Made by a program: the position numbers and the translations under genes. The notes below the pieces were generated by a model. It saw nothing but the letters and a program-made list of their open reading frames with translations. It was not told the DNA's origin and searched no databases. Positions 15,136 through 19,105 of a stretch of 19,105 nucleotides of DNA are shown here, one piece after another. The stretch lies in assembly GCA_959021945.1 (NCBI GenBank), contig CAUEYG010000004.1:1-19105 (forward strand), given 5' to 3'. Source of the stretch: an uncultured Eubacteriales bacterium (GTDB taxonomy: Bacteria > Bacillota > Clostridia > Peptostreptococcales > Anaerovoracaceae). Each line of letters opens with the position of its first letter. Position 1 is the first letter of the stretch.

Positions 15136-15786
15136 CTAGTTAAAATATTTTTCTGCTAATGACTCTAAAATTTCAGAAGTCAAAAACCGATGTTCCACCA
15201 CAAAGATCGTATACCCGTCTTTCTTCAGTATCTCCATAATCTGCGCCAGGCGTTTTGCCGCCTTATAATCCAGGTTTGCGGAAGGTTCATCAAAGATAAA
15301 AATCTTTGGCTGCAAAGCGTACACAGATCCAATTGCCACCTGCTGTTTTTCACCGCTAGATAAGGTAAAAATACTCCGATTCAAATAATGATTCAGTTTT
15401 AAATCAGTTACAGCCTTTACAATACGGTCTACCGTTTCTTCCCTTTGATATCCCATATTTTCACATCCAAATGCCAGTTCCCGTGTGGTGTCTGTCATAA
15501 AAAACTGGGAACGCGGGTCCTGAAATATGGTTCCTATCTTACCAGTCAGCTGCGACGGATGCATGTCCGTCAAGGAAATGCCATCCATCCGTATATCGCC
15601 TTTTATTTCTCCGGGATAAAAATGTGGGATCAGCCCGTTCAAAGAACGGATCAGCGTTGTTTTCCCACAGCCGCTTCTTCCTGTCAAAAGGATACATTCT
15701 CCTGTTTTAATTGTGATATTGATATCTTTTAATGTAAATTCTTTACGTTCTTCATATCGGAAAGAGAAATTTTCAAATGTAATCAT
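15136..15786 (-). CDS. ECF-type ATPase (EcfA-like), single domain
   Basis: This 216-residue ATPase should power the ECF module. Walker A is GRSGCGKTT (36-44), the Q-loop Q89 is in FQDP, the signature is LSSGEKQQ (142-149), Walker B is KIFIFDEP (161-168), the D-loop is SANLD, and the switch histidine is H199 in VVEHR. The LSSGEKQQVAIGS and SANLD forms match the first half of the two-domain ATPases usually found with this kind of S component. Here the protein stops 17 residues after the switch histidine, and the next gene starts 15 bp on. The second ATPase half is therefore absent rather than frameshifted. The start is the ATG at 15786, whose ATGA overlaps the EcfT stop. An in-frame GTG at 15801 has no suitable ribosome site. 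It might work as a homodimer or pair with another ATPase. Confidence 0.85.
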   Translation of the reverse strand: MITFENFSFRYEERKEFTLKDINITIKTGECILLTGRSGCGKTTLIRSLNGLIPHFYPGEIKGDIRMDGISLTDMHPSQLTGKIGTIFQDPRSQFFMTDTTRELAFGCENMGYQREETVDRIVKAVTDLKLNHYLNRSIFTLSSGEKQQVAIGSVYALQPKIFIFDEPSANLDYKAAKRLAQIMEILKKDGYTIFVVEHRFLTSEILESLAEKYFN

Positions 15787-16559
15787 ATCGGCACTCTCCA
15801 CAAAATAATTTTTCCAATAAAAGTATGGTCAAGAAACAGCAGGATACCCAGAAAGAGTAGCTCTAAGATGATTACCATATATTCCGGTATAGAGAACCGA
15901 ACCTTTTGAAGAGCATATCGCTTTTCTTCCAGTTCTAAGCCTCTTGTTGTTCCTGAAGCCGCCAGCTCATCTGTCACTTTCGGACAGCGCATGAGCAAGG
16001 GGATTAAAAGATACTCTACTGTAGCAATAGGATGGGCGATTCGTTTCCAAACCGTATCGCCAATTCCTCGGATATCCATTGTATTTCGGATCATATGGTA
16101 TTCAATTCCCAGCGTAGGAATATATCGAAACATGACAACTAGCGGAATCGTAATTGCCTGAGGCAGTCTCATTCTTTGAAGGGCTACCATAAGGTCATCC
16201 ATATTCGTTGTCCGCAAAATCCAATTTCCTACCATCACAATTGGGATAAATTTTAAAATGGTCACTCCAAACACACTCATTACAACGCTCAGAACAGGAA
16301 CGGATATGTATTTAAGAAGCGTACTTATCATAGAAATCACTACATAGGTCCCTACCATTTTCAATGCCCATTTCCCGCCATTTCCAAAGCTGATAAAAAG
16401 GGCAAAGCCTGTCACCAAGATTAGACTGACAATCTCTCCGTTTATGAAATAGCTTACAAATCCAAGTAAAATCAGCAGCAGGCCTTTACAGCGCGGATCT
16501 AGCAGCGCTGTCCCTCCAAAGGGCTGTTCTATGATTTTTTGTTTTATTTTATTTTCCAT
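15783..16559 (-). CDS. ECF transporter transmembrane component (EcfT/CbiQ-like)
   Basis: This 258-residue membrane protein is the T component that links the S protein to the ATPases. It shows the family's LDPRCK start (residues 20-25), several hydrophobic helices (about 27-60, 68-115, 135-150, 225-250), and two coupling-helix motifs in place of ARG: MDIRGIG (161-167) and GTTRGLE (203-209). The start at 16559 is an ATG with GGAAG 6 nt upstream. The longer reading frame would start at a TTG (16577) with no ribosome site. It overlaps the end of the S-component gene by 11 bp and the EcfA gene by 4 bp, so all three are coupled. Confidence 0.88.
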   Translation of the reverse strand: MENKIKQKIIEQPFGGTALLDPRCKGLLLILLGFVSYFINGEIVSLILVTGFALFISFGNGGKWALKMVGTYVVISMISTLLKYISVPVLSVVMSVFGVTILKFIPIVMVGNWILRTTNMDDLMVALQRMRLPQAITIPLVVMFRYIPTLGIEYHMIRNTMDIRGIGDTVWKRIAHPIATVEYLLIPLLMRCPKVTDELAASGTTRGLELEEKRYALQKVRFSIPEYMVIILELLFLGILLFLDHTFIGKIILWRVPI

Positions 16560-17166
16560 ACTGTCTTCCAGAAACAAACCCGGCTTTGATAAAATGTTTT
16601 TTTAGTGTTTTTTGTCCAATATATCCGCCGAACAGACCTCCCAGCAATCCTGCTGCTATAATCACGACTGGCATAAAACCAGAAGTAATCTCAATCATCC
16701 CTTGAATATACTCTGGTGCAATATTATTTTTTTCCATGGCTCCAATAAACGCACTTTGCAAAAATCGCATAGGGATTACAATAGCTCCAATGGAAAAGAT
16801 ACCATTCCAGACAGTATATGCCACTGCCATTGACTTCCTATTAATGTTGTCCCTGCTCATAATGGCAAAGTCACAGAGCAGTCCCCCGGCAATCAATGCA
16901 ATTGGGATTGTCCAGAAACCTCCAACCAGCAAAAATAGAATCCCCTGTATCGCCGCACTAATAGCAAGCACCCCTTTCTTTGGCACCTTGGCAAGCAAAA
17001 GCATCATAACAATCCCGCTTGGAATGGCCGCTACTGCCGGATAAAAAACATTTGTTATAGGGCCCGCTACGCTCATTACTGTACTGATAATCATACAAAT
17101 AACCCACATGAGTGCCGATAGCACACCGATTAGGATAAAATCCTTTGCATTCAATTTCTTGTTCAT
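16549..17166 (-). CDS. ECF S component, Trep_Strep/MptD type
   Basis: This 205-residue, very hydrophobic protein has about six membrane helices and a basic segment near the C-terminus (QKTLKKHFIKAGFV). That is the hallmark I know from the Trep_Strep family (TIGR02185), treated as putative ECF substrate-binding components. It would sit in the membrane and select the substrate. GAGGAG lies 8 nt before the ATG. It is the first gene of the operon and lies just after an AraC-type regulator, an arrangement common for this family. The ligand is unknown; metal-chelate or haem-like compounds are plausible given the linked exporter-fold ABC pair. Confidence 0.8.
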   Translation of the reverse strand: MNKKLNAKDFILIGVLSALMWVICMIISTVMSVAGPITNVFYPAVAAIPSGIVMMLLLAKVPKKGVLAISAAIQGILFLLVGGFWTIPIALIAGGLLCDFAIMSRDNINRKSMAVAYTVWNGIFSIGAIVIPMRFLQSAFIGAMEKNNIAPEYIQGMIEITSGFMPVVIIAAGLLGGLFGGYIGQKTLKKHFIKAGFVSGRQYGK

Positions 17167-17183
17167 AGTTGATTCTCCTCGTT

Positions 17184-17224
17184 AAAAAAATATCCCGTAG
17201 TTAGGAATTACTAACCACAGGATA
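17184..17224 (-). terminator. Terminator of the araC-type gene, just before the ECF operon
   Basis: Positions 17191-17204 and 17211-17224 pair over 14 bp; two positions are G-U pairs in minus-strand RNA. The loop is 6 nt, followed by seven Ts (17190 to 17184). It ends only 17 bases before the S-component ATG and 3 bases upstream of its ribosome-site region. The ECF operon promoter must start inside it or be attenuated by it. Confidence 0.75.
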
Positions 17225-17241
17225 TAGCGTATCAGTTATTC

Positions 17242-17283
17242 AAGATGAATCCAACCCAAAAGCAGTTCAATTTTACCCAAAAA
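17242..17283 (-). promoter_or_regulatory. Two adjacent 21-bp direct repeats, probable AraC operator
   Basis: On the minus strand, blocks 17283-17263 and 17262-17242 match at 14 of 21 positions. Both contain TTTTGGGT, then ATT, A and CT at the same offsets. AraC-type activators bind such 21-bp direct repeats on one DNA face. No good -35/-10 pair follows (TTGGAT/TACGCT or TTCATC/TATATC at best), which fits an activator-dependent promoter. Confidence 0.55.
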
Positions 17284-17295
17284 CAACAAGTTTCT

Positions 17296-18267
17296 TTATT
17301 TCATCGCCTTGTGGACTTTATAATGCTTTGGTACCACACCGTATTTTTTCTTAAAAGCTGCTGCAAAATTGCTTGGCTTAGAATACCCAACTGCAGCCGC
17401 TACTTCTGTAATATTTAAGTCGCTGTCCAGCAGCAATCCTGCAGCTTTTTCCAGCCGCTGTTCTATAATGTACGCATGAATAGAATTGCCAAACATGGAG
17501 GAAAACCCTTTTGTCAGCTTTGTAATGCTTAAATGAACCTGCCGGGCCAATTCTGCACAACTGGGAGCAAAGGCAAGCTGATTGTCAATAATTCGCTTAG
17601 CTTCAATAATAGAGTTTCGCTCGCTTCTTGATCTATCAATCGGTCCAGATGATAATAGGTTCACCTCTAACACTTCACTCAAATATACAGACAGCAGCTC
17701 TAACATCTTGCTTTCCAAAAACAAATATCCTAATCCTCCACAGTACTGAGTAAAATCCTTTAGTTCCGCAAAAAGATGTTCCATGTATGGCGTAATCTTC
17801 ACTTTTGATATTCCATCCATCAATTTTCGCTCATAAAGTTCTGTTTCACAAGATTCAAAATAGTCCTGGAGGATTGTCAAAAAAGAACTTACTGGAATTT
17901 TTATATTTTTAAACAGGAAATCTTTGTCTTCTGTGTAGCAGAGATATTCCATCTTTCCATGCCCCTTGTAAATGCAGGACTCTCCCTTTGAAAGATGTAC
18001 CTGATGCCTCTCATTCGCGATATTCCATGATACGGCCTCATTCATACAAAACATAAGCTGGATATATTCTTGACTATTGACTCCCTGCACATTGATATGG
18101 GAATCGTAATTCATTTCCCAGTCAGAAAATACTGTCCCTTGTTTAGTAACAACTTGTGATATTTTCCCTTTTCCCATATTTTCAGGAATAGGTACCGTTA
18201 CTGTTTTCGGGGAATTAGAAAGCATCTCTATGTAAAGGTTGTTCCATTCTCTATTTATACTTTCCAT
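17296..18267 (-). CDS. AraC-family transcriptional regulator
   Basis: The 323-residue regulator has an unassigned N-terminal sensor part (about 1-210) and a C-terminal AraC/XylS DNA-binding domain (about 222-320). The two helix-turn-helix motifs are SCAELARQVHLSITKLTKGF and ITEVAAAVGYSKPSNFAAAF, followed by KKKYGVVPKHYK. It resembles regulators that accompany ECF/ABC metal-chelate uptake clusters, and the direct repeats just downstream are its likely operator. The ATG has AAAGGT 7 nt upstream and overlaps the 3' end of the DUF1848 gene by 13 bp, so it is probably co-transcribed with that gene. Confidence 0.9.
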   Translation of the reverse strand: MESINREWNNLYIEMLSNSPKTVTVPIPENMGKGKISQVVTKQGTVFSDWEMNYDSHINVQGVNSQEYIQLMFCMNEAVSWNIANERHQVHLSKGESCIYKGHGKMEYLCYTEDKDFLFKNIKIPVSSFLTILQDYFESCETELYERKLMDGISKVKITPYMEHLFAELKDFTQYCGGLGYLFLESKMLELLSVYLSEVLEVNLLSSGPIDRSRSERNSIIEAKRIIDNQLAFAPSCAELARQVHLSITKLTKGFSSMFGNSIHAYIIEQRLEKAAGLLLDSDLNITEVAAAVGYSKPSNFAAAFKKKYGVVPKHYKVHKAMK

Positions 18268-19105
18268 GATTTTACCTTTCTGTTTGTAATTTTATCAGCC
18301 CAATGCAAAGTGCCACATAACAACGAGGAATTCACATCATATTGTTTTATGCTTTCGCTTACCCGTTCCTCATTAAAATTAGCGTAACAATATTTACACC
18401 CGTTTTTACATGTGTTATATGTTCCAACATCAATGCTTTCATAACAACCGCATTCTTTTCTTTGATTTTTATCTTTTTCCACTGCTAATCTACATCCTGC
18501 TATTTTTTCTATCAATTTTTTATCAATGCAGCTCCCATGTTTCATTCCAAAATCGGTCAAATCGATTTGCTCCCCACATGTTTCAATGGCTAATTGATCT
18601 CTCTTTGCAATTTTCGCTAACTCTTTAGCAATAGCAATCATTTGTTCCCTGCTCAAATGCTGAATATTTAACTCTTTTGTATTTCTCTGTGTCTTCCCAT
18701 AGAAATCGACAAAGCTAATTATTACTTTTTCTGTATGATCTTTTAAGCTATCAGCAATTTGATGAAATGCCTTAATGTGATATTGCATATTATATTTCTC
18801 ATTGAATAAAATGGGATCATAGCGCCAGATTACTCGATCTTTTCCGATCTTTTCGGATAATTTTTTAAACGTCCCAATTAAGTCATTCCTTTTGTCAGGA
18901 AGATTAGGTTCTATATCTTTTCCATATCCTGTAAGAGTGAACTGAAAGTAATAGTTATATTCTTGCAGTTCTTCAAGGCGCTCTAGCATACTGGCTGGGT
19001 TCTTAGTCCAAAATACAATACAGTCTACCAACTGTGGCGATAAGTCTATTCGGCTTATCTGATGACTGTTCATGGGATTTCTTACACATAAAAAACCTTC
19101 TTTTA
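18255..19105 (-). CDS. DUF1848 protein, 5' end cut by the window edge
   Basis: This 3' part of a DUF1848-family gene is open to the window end. The frame upstream of the first ATG (19073) reads KEGFLCVRNP then MNSHQISRIDLSP, which matches the conserved FxxVRNPxNxxQVxRIxLSP region of the family, so the real start is beyond 19105. Further hallmarks are DCIVFWTKNP, WRYDPI, and a C-terminal cysteine cluster (ECGCYESIDVGTYNTC, then CKYCYAN). These cysteines suggest an iron-sulfur or zinc site. The biochemical role of DUF1848 is not established to my knowledge. It overlaps the araC start by 13 bp. No functional link with the ECF cluster is evident. Confidence 0.85.
   Translation of the reverse strand, partial: KEGFLCVRNPMNSHQISRIDLSPQLVDCIVFWTKNPASMLERLEELQEYNYYFQFTLTGYGKDIEPNLPDKRNDLIGTFKKLSEKIGKDRVIWRYDPILFNEKYNMQYHIKAFHQIADSLKDHTEKVIISFVDFYGKTQRNTKELNIQHLSREQMIAIAKELAKIAKRDQLAIETCGEQIDLTDFGMKHGSCIDKKLIEKIAGCRLAVEKDKNQRKECGCYESIDVGTYNTCKNGCKYCYANFNEERVSESIKQYDVNSSLLCGTLHWADKITNRKVKSWKV

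Noticed and set aside
15787..15801. Upstream GTG start for EcfA
   Set aside because: The ATG at 15786 forms the usual ATGA overlap with the EcfT stop and has GGAG upstream; the GTG lacks a suitable ribosome site.
16560..16577. Upstream TTG start for EcfT
   Set aside because: The ATG at 16559 has GGAAG at proper spacing; the TTG has none and would lengthen the overlap with the S gene.
1..19105. CRISPR array, tRNA or rRNA gene
   Set aside because: No regularly spaced short repeats, cloverleaf-like sequence or rRNA signature was noticed on either strand; a covariance-model scan was not possible.

Overview
The window looks like the chromosome of a spore-forming, anaerobic Gram-positive bacterium of the class Clostridia (Lachnospiraceae-like). 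The reasons are a CwlJ/GerQ-type spore cortex-lysis pair, moderately low GC, strong AGGAGG-type ribosome sites, a CnaB-type surface protein, an ECF transporter with a Trep_Strep-type S component, and a DUF1848 protein. No species can be named from the sequence alone. All genes except one LysR regulator lie on the minus strand, so the window is best read from right to left.

Right end (about 19.1 to 11.6 kb): a 5'-truncated DUF1848 gene overlaps an AraC-type regulator. A terminator and a pair of 21-bp direct repeats (probable AraC operator) follow. Then comes a tightly packed five-gene operon: ECF S component, EcfT, a single-domain EcfA, and two exporter-fold ABC half-transporters. The pair resembles siderophore/haem-type importers that use an exporter fold, but the substrate cannot be read from the sequence.

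Middle (11.6 to 5.4 kb): a LysR regulator (plus strand) is divergent from a five-gene operon. That operon encodes a molybdenum hydroxylase of the xanthine dehydrogenase / 4-hydroxybenzoyl-CoA reductase superfamily (FAD, 2Fe-2S and Mo subunits), a small nine-cysteine protein, and a TylF-like methyltransferase that has lost putative metal ligands. A strong hairpin terminator ends it. The LysR gene and the last ABC gene overlap tail to tail by 35 bp.

Left part (5.4 to 1.5 kb) holds the most striking feature. A tyrosine recombinase gene ends exactly at one of two 27-bp inverted sites (20 bp identical, 24 of 27 overall). These bracket about 200 bp lying directly upstream of a large beta-helix/CnaB surface protein. 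The bracketed DNA carries a good sigma-A promoter that points away from the surface gene, a hairpin terminator, and one arm of a stem that would cover the surface gene's Shine-Dalgarno site. I read this as a phase-variable DNA inversion switch, probably captured in the OFF orientation.

Left end (1.4 to 0 kb): cwlJ and gerQ form a two-gene spore operon with a possible sporulation-type promoter and a strong terminator. Beyond it lies about 200 bp of intergenic DNA with a perfect 25-bp palindrome and no supported gene. The stretch from 4198 to 4482 is gene-free but full of regulatory structure. The stretch from 5323 to 5503 holds the recombinase leader and a terminator.
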